From the NCBI GenBank assembly GCA_050742155.1, contig JBOGFC010000110.1:1-36532 (forward strand): DNA of 36,532 nt. Reading direction: 5' to 3'. The stretch comes from JBOGFC01 sp050742155. GTDB taxonomy: Bacteria; Actinomycetota; Acidimicrobiia; Spongiisociales; JALYHC01. The position numbers were made by a program, and so were the translations under genes. The notes beneath the pieces were generated by a model, which saw only the letters and a list, made by a program, of their open reading frames with translations, did no database searches and was not told where the DNA came from. Shown here one piece after another: positions 22,024-29,830 of this stretch; position 1 is the first letter of the stretch; every line of letters begins with the position of its first letter.

Positions 22024-22560
22024 ATGAAAGATCAGGCTCGCATGGCCGACCACGAGCGCTTCCCCGAACGGTTCCGAACGCTCATGCAACAAGCCGGCGG
22101 CGACGCCGAGGCCAGCCGGCCGATCCTTGCCTTGGTGCGGTCCGAGCAGTGGGTCAGCGGTCTGCTCGAGCAAGTCCTGGCCGAGGTCGGGCTCAGCGTG
22201 ACCCGGTTCAACATCCTCATGGAGCTGGCCGCCTCCCCCCGACCGGGCCTGCCACTCTCCGACATCGCCCGGCGGCTCCTCAAGTCGGCCTCCAACCTCA
22301 CCGCCCTCATCGATCGCCTCGAAGCCGACCGGCTGGTACGGAGGAGCCGAGACGAAGACGACCGGCGGGTGGTCACCGCCTCGATCACCGAGTCGGGCTG
22401 GGAGGCGCTGGCCAAGGCGGCCCCACGAGTGTTCGAGGCCGAGCAACGCCTTCTCGAGAAGCTGGACCGCTCAGAGCGTCGCCAACTCAGCCGCCTCCTG
22501 GAAGGCATTCAGGGCGGCCGCGGATCCGGATCGGATGGGAGAGAGCGAGGAGGATCATGA
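22024..22560 (+). CDS. MarR-family transcriptional regulator
   Basis: A 178-residue winged-helix regulator. The DNA-binding core is at about residues 58-125: LSVTRFNILMELAAS, LSDIARRLLKSASNLTALID as recognition helix, and the wing VRRSRDEDDRRVVTASITESG, typical of MarR proteins. Flanking helices form the dimer interface. No cysteine is present, so it cannot sense oxidants by thiol switching. The ATG follows a -10 box by seven bases. The stop overlaps the start of the rhodanese remnant by four bases (ATGA), and NhaA-DsbA follows, so it may control both together. Ligand unknown. Confidence 0.9.
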   Translation: MKDQARMADHERFPERFRTLMQQAGGDAEASRPILALVRSEQWVSGLLEQVLAEVGLSVTRFNILMELAASPRPGLPLSDIARRLLKSASNLTALIDRLEADRLVRRSRDEDDRRVVTASITESGWEALAKAAPRVFEAEQRLLEKLDRSERRQLSRLLEGIQGGRGSGSDGRERGGS

Positions 22561-22812
22561 GCGGTCTCTTCCCCTCGAGGGCCGTCCGTACCATTGACCG
22601 CCAGGAGCTGCGCGCCAAGCCGAAGCGGGGCGACCGTTTCCGGTTGGTGATGGCTCTCAACGAATGGGCGTTCCGCGCCAAGCACAAACGCCAGCATCGC
22701 TCTCTACCACGAACTCGTCGATCGCGGCTACCAGGACGTGAGACGTTACGAGGGAGGGCTGACCGACTGGGAGGAGGCCGGCCTGCCGCTCGAAGGAGAA
22801 TGGGTTACGTGA
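22557..22812 (+). pseudogene. Rhodanese-domain gene with internal deletion and frameshift
   Basis: The frame from the ATG at 22557 begins like a rhodanese domain (TIDRQELRAK, FRLVMALNEWAFRAKH). After about 22685 the rhodanese similarity jumps to another frame: NASIALYHELVDRGYQDV, RRYEGGLTDWEEAGLPLEGE, ending in TGA at 22810-22812. Normal rhodanese domains have roughly 40 residues between these parts, including the active-site Cys loop (YCxxxxC region), and these are missing. So the gene has lost its catalytic centre and shifted frame. It overlaps the MarR stop (ATGA), which shows that a MarR-rhodanese-NhaA operon once existed. The original function would have been sulfur transfer or redox control. 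Confidence 0.8.
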
Positions 22813-22899
22813 GAAGCGCGGCGTCTGCTGGTCTCGCCCCTGACCCGCCCCCAGAGCCTGGGTACTCATGAGCGGAGCCCCGGCTCGGGCAGGGTCGCT

Positions 22900-24831
22900 A
22901 TGACCGGCACGCCGGCAGCCGGCGGCCCCGACGGGACCGCAAGCTCTCCAGCGTCGCCCGCGCCTTGGCAGACCACGCCCCGGAGGCGGGGGCTGGCGCC
23001 CCTGCGGGAGTTCATCGCCACCGAGAACTCCAGCGCCGCCGTGCTACTCGTGGCGACGCTCATCGCCCTCATCTGGGCAAACTCGCCCTGGTCGGCAGCT
23101 TATGACCGGATCTGGGAAACGGAGTTGGCGCTGCGCCTCGGCGACTCCGAACTGGCGCTCGATCTCCGGCATTGGGTCAACGACGGTCTCATGGCCCTCT
23201 TCTTCTTCGTCGTCGGCCTCGAGATACGCCGCGAGTTCGACATGGGCGAGTTGCGCGAGCGGCGCCGGGTGGCCACCCCGGTGCTCGCCGCCCTCGGAGG
23301 GATGGTTGTTCCGGCGCTGATCTATCTCGCCCTCAACGCCGGGGAGACCTCGGCGCGAGGCTGGGGGATCGTCATGGGCACCGACACGGCCTTCGCCCTC
23401 GGGATCCTCACTCTGATCGGCGGCGCCTTGCCTCGAGTCCGGACCTTCCTCCTCACCGTCGTCATCGTCGACGATGTCGTCGCCATGACCGTCATCGCCG
23501 TCGCCTACACGGAGGAGCTCTCGCCGGTCGCCCTGCTGGTCGCCCTCGGTCTGTTCGGAGGTGTGCTGGCCCTCCGCAGAGCCGGCGTCCGCCACGGCGT
23601 GCCGTACTTCCTGGTGGCGCTCGGAATCTGGCTGGCGACCCTCATCTCCGGGGTCCATGCCACGATCGCCGGCGTGGCCGTTGGCCTACTTGCCACCGCC
23701 TACCCGCCGAAGCGGGAAGACCTCCATCAGGCCGGGGCGCTGTGGCGTCTGTTCCGGGAGGAGCCGACTCCTGAGATCGCTCGCACCGCCAGCCGGACGC
23801 TGGCCGTGACCATCTCCCCCAACGAACGTCTCCAGCATCTGTTCCACCCCTGGACGAGCTATGTCATCGTCCCGGTGTTCGCCCTGGCCAATGCCGGCGT
23901 CGAGTTGAACACCGAGGTGATCCGGCGCGCCGCCGCCTCGCCCATCACCATCGGGATCGTCGCCGGACTCGTGATCGGAAAGCTCGCGGGCATCACCGGC
24001 GTCACCTGGCTGGTCTCGCGTCGATGGTTGGGGGGCTTTCCGCTCACCGTGCCCTGGGCGTCGCTGCTCGGCACCGCCACCGTCGCCGGGATCGGGTTCA
24101 CCGTGTCGCTGCTCATCGCCGACATCTCCTTCGTAGGCCAAGAACTTGACGATGCGAAGTTGGGGATCCTGGCCGCCTCGGCCATCGCCTCGGTGCTGGC
24201 GTGGTTGGTGTTCGGCATCATCGCCCGGCTGCCTTCGCGAGTCCGTGCCGCCGGCGAGGATCGCATGGCGCCGCCGATCCTCGACCTCGCCGAACCGGTC
24301 GACCCCGAGGTCGACCACATCCGGGGCCCGGTCGAGGCACCGGTGACGCTGGTGGAATACGGAGATTTCGAATGCCCCCATTGCGGCCGGGCCGAGTCGG
24401 TCGTCCGCGAACTCGTTCGTACCTTTGGAGACGACCTCGCCTTTGTGTTTCGTCATCTGCCCCTCCCCGAGGTGCACGAACATGCCCAGCTCGCAGCCGA
24501 GGCGGCCGAGGCGGCCGGAGCGCAGGGTCGGTTTTGGGAGATGCACGATGCCTTGTTCGCTCATCAGAGGGCCCTGACGTTGGAGGACCTGGTCTCCTAC
24601 GCAAGCGGACTCGGGCTCGATGTCGAGCGGTTCAAGGAAGACCTCTACGAGCGGCGCCATGCCCTTCGAGTGGCACGGGACGCCGAAAGCGCCGACGAGA
24701 GCGGTGCCGCCGGGACGCCGACCTTCTTCATCAACGGCCGTCGTTATCGGGGTGCCCCCGACCGGGACTCACTCACCACCGCCCTACGACGCGGGCTGGC
24801 AACCAGTACGAGCCGCGCTCGAGCTCGGTAA
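22900..24831 (+). CDS. nhaA: NhaA Na+/H+ antiporter fused to DsbA-like thioredoxin domain
   Basis: A 643-residue two-domain protein. Residues ~45-440 form a NhaA antiporter with about 12 membrane helices. The ion-binding residues are visible in VMGTDTAFALG and VVIVDDVVAM (the Asp pair), HPWTSYVIVPVFALANAG, and the Lys in VIGKLAGITG. Residues ~470-640 are a DsbA-like thioredoxin domain: VEYGDFECPHCGRAE with the CPHC active site at 492-495, helical insert with HAQLAAEAAEAAG, and the cis-Pro loop GTPTFFINGRRY. This fusion is known from other actinobacteria. NhaA has both ends in the cytoplasm, so the thiol domain should also be cytoplasmic. The ATG has only a weak GGCAGGG site. It is downstream of MarR and the broken rhodanese gene. 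Confidence 0.93.
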   Translation: MTGTPAAGGPDGTASSPASPAPWQTTPRRRGLAPLREFIATENSSAAVLLVATLIALIWANSPWSAAYDRIWETELALRLGDSELALDLRHWVNDGLMALFFFVVGLEIRREFDMGELRERRRVATPVLAALGGMVVPALIYLALNAGETSARGWGIVMGTDTAFALGILTLIGGALPRVRTFLLTVVIVDDVVAMTVIAVAYTEELSPVALLVALGLFGGVLALRRAGVRHGVPYFLVALGIWLATLISGVHATIAGVAVGLLATAYPPKREDLHQAGALWRLFREEPTPEIARTASRTLAVTISPNERLQHLFHPWTSYVIVPVFALANAGVELNTEVIRRAAASPITIGIVAGLVIGKLAGITGVTWLVSRRWLGGFPLTVPWASLLGTATVAGIGFTVSLLIADISFVGQELDDAKLGILAASAIASVLAWLVFGIIARLPSRVRAAGEDRMAPPILDLAEPVDPEVDHIRGPVEAPVTLVEYGDFECPHCGRAESVVRELVRTFGDDLAFVFRHLPLPEVHEHAQLAAEAAEAAGAQGRFWEMHDALFAHQRALTLEDLVSYASGLGLDVERFKEDLYERRHALRVARDAESADESGAAGTPTFFINGRRYRGAPDRDSLTTALRRGLATSTSRARAR

Positions 24832-25084
24832 CCGGCCTGGGAGACTCGCTGGCACGGATCCTCGATCCGGCTTGTGTTCTTGTCTTCGCTCTGCCAGGGG
24901 CTTCTGGTCTCGATGGGGGAATGATCAGGGACGTGCCCGTCGGCGCCACGCAGCACTGGCCCCGACCGGGCTTCATCTTCGACCGGCTCGGGCTCTTGGT
25001 CGTCGATCGACACCTCGATCCGGAACCAGCGCCTAGATCCTCGTCCTGTTTCCGAACTTCTCTTCCGCCCCTCAGTGGGCGCCG
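24832..25084. other. Gap without a supportable gene
   Basis: This 253-bp stretch separates the convergent ends of NhaA-DsbA and GAPDH. Short open frames exist on both strands, but none has a good start site, family motif or ribosome-binding site. No strong hairpin followed by T residues was seen. Confidence 0.5.
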
Positions 25085-26077
<993 letters not shown>

Positions 26078-26108
26078 AGATAGATCCCTCTCCATTCGTT
26101 TCCTACGC

Positions 26109-26137
26109 AAGCTACCCAACTCCGGCGGTGATGGGAA
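26109..26137 (-). promoter_or_regulatory. Candidate sigma-70-type promoter of GAPDH gene
   Basis: On the minus strand TTCCCA (26132-26137) and TAGCTT (26109-26114) are separated by exactly 17 bases. Transcription would start near 26102, about 25 bases before the GAPDH ATG. Confidence 0.4.
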
Positions 26138-26224
26138 CGGGGTATGGCAAACGACTCCGGAGCAAGTCGACCATCGACCGGACAAATCGCGCCCCAGAAC
26201 GAACCACTACGTAGCCTGGCCTTG

Positions 26225-26693
26225 ATGGGAAACGAAGCACACACGGCGGTCGTCCGCGCAATCTTCGAAAGCCTGGAACCGCGCCGACTTCGACGGCCTG
26301 GCTGAGGTCTTCGGCAAAGAAGTCCGGTTCCACTTCCGAGCTCGACCAGCACCTCGGGCCTGGAGGAGCTCAGGCGGCTCGTGGCGCATTGGCGCAGCGC
26401 CCTTGGCGGGCCCGCGGTTCACGATCGAGGACCTCGTCGCAGACGGCGACCTCGTTGCGGCCCGCCTCACTCACACGGGCGCCGCCCAGCGCGCCATGTG
26501 GAAGGGATTGCCGCCCACCGGCGGGCATATCGAGGTAGACGCCATGTTCTTCTTTCGTTTCGGAGGTGGCCGGCTGGTCGAGGTCTGGGAGGTGGAAGGT
26601 GAGTACGCAATGTGGGAGCAGCTTGGGAAATCCCTTGACACCGGTGGCTGGTCCGCAACGATTCAGCCACTTCGCACCGACTACCTGGGATGA
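26225..26693 (+). pseudogene. SnoaL-like protein gene with three frameshifts
   Basis: A SnoaL/NTF2-like polyketide-cyclase-type sequence can be read only by switching frame three times. It starts MGNEAHTAVVRAIFES in one frame, continues as WNRADFDGLAEVFGKEVRF after one extra base near 26273, returns to the first frame for STSGLEELRRLVAHWRSALG near 26348, and shifts again near 26405-26415 for PRFTIEDLVADGDLVAAR, then PTGGHIEVDAMFFFRFGGGR to the TGA at 26693. The order and content match one intact SnoaL-fold protein of about 150 residues. Each break is a single-base change in a short run, so either the gene has decayed or the sequence has errors here. No function can be assigned beyond the fold. 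Confidence 0.75.
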
Positions 26694-26783
26694 CGGGCGT
26701 GCAGGTGGTGACGGCCGATGTGCTCGACGTCCTGGAATTCCCCAGAGCACCCGATCGCAAGCGCCAAAGTGCTCCCTTCGGCC

Positions 26784-27203
26784 TCACAGTTGAGCGAAGT
26801 TGATCCCGAGGCGTCCGGCCGCATCACAAAGCTCGCGGTCGCCTGCCACCACGATCGTGTCGGGATCATTGACCGCCTCCGCGGCAGCCAGGTGAACTGC
26901 GTCGTAGCCGCGAACTCTCTGCTCCTCGGCCAGCTGACCGGCCCGCCTCGCCAGGATCTCGGTCACTTCGACGATATGGAACTGGGCCACCAACCGGTCG
27001 AGCTGATCAACCGCAGCGCGGAGCTGGTAGGCGGTGAGGCGACCGAGGCGATTGGCCTGAGCGAGGGCCGCCCTCGCTTCGGGATAGATCAATCGCACCG
27101 ACACCACCCGGTCGGAGGTGTCCCACATACGACCAGCCACCTCGGACGCCGGCTCATCGATGAGGAGGGGCAGGACCGCCGACGTATCGAAGTAGCCGAT
27201 CAC
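26784..27203 (-). CDS. vapC: PIN-domain toxin (VapC-like)
   Basis: A 139-residue PIN-domain protein, a Mg2+-dependent RNase fold. The acidic catalytic residues are in place: YFDTSAVLPL (Asp6), YPEARAALA (Glu), VRGYDAVHLAAAE (Asp) and VVAGDRELCDAA (Asp). The start ATG overlaps the stop of the upstream antitoxin by four bases (ATGA), the usual antitoxin-first arrangement. The family cleaves tRNA or rRNA; the target of this one is unknown. The gene symbol is by family resemblance only. Confidence 0.9.
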   Translation of the reverse strand: MIGYFDTSAVLPLLIDEPASEVAGRMWDTSDRVVSVRLIYPEARAALAQANRLGRLTAYQLRAAVDQLDRLVAQFHIVEVTEILARRAGQLAEEQRVRGYDAVHLAAAEAVNDPDTIVVAGDRELCDAAGRLGINFAQL

Positions 27204-27457
27204 CGCCGCTGATCAGTGACCAGGTCCGTAACTGAGCCATCAGCCTCGATGGGCCTGCGGGGCCGAGAGCGTCGAGCCTGTTTGGCGGGGGTGACGAGAC
27301 CCTCGGCCACTAGCCGGTCGATAGAGCGTTCTTCGGCAAGGGGCACCACACGCGCCACGGCACGGCCGCGATCGGTGACCACCAGCTCCTCTCCGCCCCG
27401 TACCTTCTTCAGGTAGGTGCTGAGGTGATCACGAAGTTCCCGGATTCCAACTTCCAT
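27200..27457 (-). CDS. Phd/YefM-type antitoxin
   Basis: An 85-residue antitoxin. It begins MEVGIRELRDHLSTYLKKV and continues with GGEELVVTDRGRAVARVVP, the hallmark of the Phd/YefM DNA-binding fold. The C-terminal part (about 55-85, rich in Arg and acidic residues) should be the toxin-binding tail. ATG at 27457 has AAGGG seven bases upstream. It overlaps the PIN toxin gene and should both neutralise it and repress the shared promoter; a TATATT -10 candidate lies at 27494-27499 on the minus strand. Confidence 0.9.
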   Translation of the reverse strand: MEVGIRELRDHLSTYLKKVRGGEELVVTDRGRAVARVVPLAEERSIDRLVAEGLVTPAKQARRSRPRRPIEADGSVTDLVTDQRR

Positions 27458-27493
27458 GGGCCGGCCCTTTATGACGCCACATCGGGAAGCCCA

Positions 27494-27499
27494 AATATA
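27494..27499 (-). promoter_or_regulatory. Candidate -10 of the toxin-antitoxin operon
   Basis: TATATT on the minus strand, 36 bases before the antitoxin ATG. It is a good TAnnnT match in an otherwise GC-rich region; no convincing -35 is seen. Confidence 0.35.
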
Positions 27500-27560
27500 G
27501 CCACTTCGTCGCCCGCGACCGATCGTGGCCCAAGGCCTGTGGTCGAGTCGGCCAGATTGA

Positions 27561-27595
27561 TACAACCGGGTTGTTTCGGCGTGCGGGCAACCGGG
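27561..27595. repeat. Dyad and direct repeat upstream of small lipoprotein
   Basis: ACAACC-G-GGTTGT (27561-27573) is a perfect 13-bp dyad. CAACCGGGT from it recurs at 27587-27595, 25 bases on. Both lie just upstream of the first small lipoprotein, where a regulator could bind. Confidence 0.3.
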
Positions 27596-27630
27596 TAACG
27601 GTCGGCGGTCACGGGAAAGGAATGGCACTG

Positions 27631-27768
27631 ATGCGACTCCGAGATGCCCGGATGTGGGTAGGCCTGCTCCTCTTGACGATCCTGCCACTGGTGGGATGCC
27701 AGCAGGGGGAGACCGACTTCGACAACCTCCCCGAGGAAGGCACCGACACCACCGCGGACGGTTACTGA
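27631..27768 (+). CDS. Very small lipoprotein
   Basis: A 45-residue protein: basic start MRLRDARMW, hydrophobic core, and the lipobox LVGC (Cys at about residue 23), leaving a mature acidic tail of only about 20 residues. ATG at 27631 is preferred over ATG 27622 because GGGAAAGGA lies at a normal distance; the earlier ATG directly abuts it. No domain is recognised. The next gene encodes a second, related small lipoprotein, so this is probably one of a tandem pair. After lipid modification it would be attached to the cell membrane. Confidence 0.65.
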   Translation: MRLRDARMWVGLLLLTILPLVGCQQGETDFDNLPEEGTDTTADGY

Positions 27769-27811
27769 TCCAGATGTTTTCCGGGTAGGGGTTCGGGGTA
27801 AGCAACCGCCC

Positions 27812-27831
27812 TGACCTCTGGTCGGAGGTCA
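27812..27831 (+). promoter_or_regulatory. 7-bp hairpin between the two lipoprotein genes
   Basis: TGACCTC and GAGGTCA form a perfect 7-bp stem around a six-base loop, 26 bases before the second lipoprotein ATG. It may be a weak terminator for the first gene, an RNA element or an operator; no T tract follows. Confidence 0.35.
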
Positions 27832-27857
27832 TTCAAAGCGGAGAAAAGGGGTTTGCC

Positions 27858-28040
27858 ATGATCGAACTGAGGGATATCCGACTCCGGTTGGGAATGCTGC
27901 TGGCTGCGATCCTGCTAGTGGCGGCCTGCGACGGAACGGTTGACCAGGATGTCCCGGCGGATACGCCGGGCGTAACGACGGTGCCGCCCCTGGGTACCAC
28001 TACAACCCTGCCAGGTACGACGACCACAACCGGCGGGTAG
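27858..28040 (+). CDS. Small Thr-rich lipoprotein
   Basis: A 60-residue lipoprotein with start MIELRDIRLRLG, a hydrophobic core and lipobox LVAAC (Cys at about residue 24). The mature part ends in a Thr/Gly-rich tail with TTTT and TTTTT runs, like the spacer in the secreted protein at the left edge. The signal region resembles that of the lipoprotein at 27631 (basic LRD start, same length), which suggests a duplication. GGAGAAAAGGGG lies upstream of the ATG. No function is known. Confidence 0.7.
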   Translation: MIELRDIRLRLGMLLAAILLVAACDGTVDQDVPADTPGVTTVPPLGTTTTLPGTTTTTGG

Positions 28041-28056
28041 TAGCAAGCTGACACTT

Positions 28057-28086
28057 GGAGGGAGGCCCTGCCCAGGGCCTCTCTCC
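28057..28086. terminator. Strong hairpin between convergent genes
   Basis: Two 13-nt arms (28057-28069 and 28074-28086) pair fully, with one G-U pair, around a four-base loop GCCC. It lies between the second lipoprotein stop (28040) and the metallopeptidase stop (28094), the right place for a two-way terminator. There is no T tract, as is common in high-GC actinobacteria. Confidence 0.65.
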
Positions 28087-28093
28087 GCGTCTG

Positions 28094-28684
28094 CTACTCG
28101 GTCGGTCTCCCGAATCCGGCAGCAGGAGCCCGTCCGGTGAGGCGGATGTAGGCGGTGGAGAGCATGTCTGGATCCGTTTCAGGCACCCTCGGCACGGCTC
28201 CCGGTATCACCCCCCAGACGATGATCTCGGCGGCGTGCTCCGAGGCCCGTTCCCCCCAGGCCACCCCCTCCCCTCTCCAGGCAGGGAGACGCCACAGCTC
28301 CACCAACCTCTCCTGATCTCGCCGGCTGAGATGATGGTCCACCCACACGTGCGCCAACTCGTGCACCAGGGTCCGCTGGGAATCGGTGCACACCGTCACC
28401 ACGCTGCGAGGCCAGCGGGAGCGGTATTGGCCCACCCAGCCGTCGCCGCACCCCCCGACGCCCGGCTCCACAAAGCGCACCTCAGTGCTGCCGACGCTCA
28501 GCCCGGCCGCCTCGAACATGCCGAGAGCCGCCTCCAGACGGGCCAGGTCGTCCGGGCTCGCCCCGACGGTGGCGACCACCGGTCCGGTTCCCGGCCAGTG
28601 TGACATCACGGCGAAGAGCGCCACGGCCAGGAACACCGATCCCCCTCGGAGGATCCTCGGCATTCGGAACCGCACGGTCCTCAT
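28094..28684 (-). CDS. Secreted or membrane-anchored HExxH metallopeptidase-like protein
   Basis: A 196-residue protein (start at ATG 28684) with a basic N-terminus and a hydrophobic segment at about residues 14-28 that can act as signal peptide or anchor. The zinc-binding motif HELAHVWVDHHL is at about residue 105, and an acidic GERASEHAAEIIVWG segment follows where the third ligand could lie. The N-terminal part, with paired Cys in GGCGDGWV and VTVCTDSQ, is typical of small extracellular domains. No characterised family was recognised; some similar proteins are called hypothetical. Upstream TTG and GTG codons and a downstream ATG (MPRILRGG) are alternative starts. It is divergent from the ECF sigma gene (79-bp gap). 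Confidence 0.7.
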   Translation of the reverse strand: MRTVRFRMPRILRGGSVFLAVALFAVMSHWPGTGPVVATVGASPDDLARLEAALGMFEAAGLSVGSTEVRFVEPGVGGCGDGWVGQYRSRWPRSVVTVCTDSQRTLVHELAHVWVDHHLSRRDQERLVELWRLPAWRGEGVAWGERASEHAAEIIVWGVIPGAVPRVPETDPDMLSTAYIRLTGRAPAAGFGRPTE

Positions 28685-28763
28685 ATCGGCCAACCGTCGC
28701 ACCCACCTGAGCCCCCCCAACCGGAGATCTCACGCCCCCGGCTCCTCTACCGTTCCACAGCAC

Positions 28764-29228
28764 GTGAGCCTCCCTCCCTTCCAGACGTTCTTCGACCAGC
28801 ACCGCCGGGCGGTGCACCGCTTCCTGGTGGCTCACGTCGGTCCGGGAGAGGCGGACGACTGCTTCCAGGAGACCTTCCTGTCCGCGTTGCGCGCCTACCC
28901 GCGGCTCAACGGAGAATCCAACCTGCGGGCCTGGATCTTCACCATCGCCCACCGCAAGGGAATAGACGCTCATCGGTCCAGGGCCCGCCGGGCGACGCCC
29001 ACCGAGGCCCTCCCCGAAGCGAGCGTGGAGCCACCACCTGCGCCGGAGCCCCGGCTCTGGGAGGAGGTCCGCCGGCTTCCTTCCAAGCAGCGTGCCACGG
29101 TCCTGCTTCGGTACCTGAACGACCTCCCCTACGCCGAGATCGGCCGCATCCTGGGCACCTCGGAGGAGGCCGCCCGCCAGAACGCCCATCACGGCATCAA
29201 AAGGCTACGGGAGGTATGGAAGCCATGA
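28764..29228 (+). CDS. ECF-type RNA polymerase sigma factor
   Basis: A 154-residue ECF sigma factor with only regions 2 and 4. Region 2: FFDQHRRAVHRFLVAHV, then EADDCFQETFLSALRAY and NLRAWIFTIAHRKGIDAHR, which binds -10 DNA. Region 4: LPSKQRATVLLRYLNDL and YAEIGRILGTSEEAARQN, the -35-binding helix-turn-helix. The GTG start at 28764 matches the family start; a TACCGT hexamer lies 10 bases upstream and no ribosome site is seen. The stop overlaps the Ogt start by four bases, and there is no separate anti-sigma gene beside it. The linked Ogt gene suggests a role in the alkylation-damage response. Confidence 0.93.
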   Translation: MSLPPFQTFFDQHRRAVHRFLVAHVGPGEADDCFQETFLSALRAYPRLNGESNLRAWIFTIAHRKGIDAHRSRARRATPTEALPEASVEPPPAPEPRLWEEVRRLPSKQRATVLLRYLNDLPYAEIGRILGTSEEAARQNAHHGIKRLREVWKP

Positions 29229-29827
29229 GAGACCTCGAGCGAGCGCTCCGTCAGGCAGAGCTGCCCGAATCGAACAGAGCGGCCGCCGGGCTGGCCCGCT
29301 GCGCCGCCGAGCGAGGGCTGCTCGACGTGGCCTACACCACCTTCGATTCCCCCCTGGGGCGGTTGCTCCTGGCCGCCAGCCCCCGCGGGCTGCTGCGGCT
29401 GGCCTACGAGGACCAGCCGGCCGACGTCACCCTGCAAGATCTGGCCAGCCGCGTCTCCCCCCGAGTGCTGGAGATGGCCGCCCCCCTCGACTCGGCCCGC
29501 CGGCAGCTCGAGGAGTACTTCAGAGGACGGCGTCGTTCGTTCGAGATCGCCATCGACTGGACGCTGACCGCCGGTTTCCGCCGCCGGGTGCTCCGGGCCA
29601 CCGCCCGGGTCCCCTTCGGGAGCCTCTCCACCTATCGGGAGGTGGCGGCGGCGGCCGGTCATGCCCGAGCCGCCCGGGCGGCCGGCAACGCCCTCGGGGC
29701 CAACCCCATCCCGGTGGTGGTTCCCTGCCACCGCGTGGTCCGCACGGGGGGCGAGCTGGGCGGCTACACCGGCGGCCTGGAGCGGAAGCTCCTCCTGCTG
29801 GAGCTGGAGGGGTCGCTGCCGGCCTGA
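29225..29827 (+). CDS. ogt: Methylated-DNA-protein cysteine methyltransferase
   Basis: A 200-residue MGMT/Ogt. The C-terminal repair domain is complete: RVLRATARVPFGSLSTY, the Asn hinge GNALGANPIPVVV, the methyl-acceptor Cys168 in PCHRVV, and GGYTGGLERKLLLLELEG. It removes O6-alkyl groups from guanine in a one-time reaction. An N-terminal segment of about 35 residues (AELPESNRAAAGLARCAAER) precedes the normal domain start (TTFDSPLGRLLLAAS). ATG at 29225 overlaps the ECF stop (ATGA) with GGGAGG ten bases upstream; ATG 29216 is too close to that site. The extra N-terminal segment could contact the sigma factor, but this is inference. Confidence 0.93.
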   Translation: MRDLERALRQAELPESNRAAAGLARCAAERGLLDVAYTTFDSPLGRLLLAASPRGLLRLAYEDQPADVTLQDLASRVSPRVLEMAAPLDSARRQLEEYFRGRRRSFEIAIDWTLTAGFRRRVLRATARVPFGSLSTYREVAAAAGHARAARAAGNALGANPIPVVVPCHRVVRTGGELGGYTGGLERKLLLLELEGSLPA

Positions 29828-29830
29828 GTG

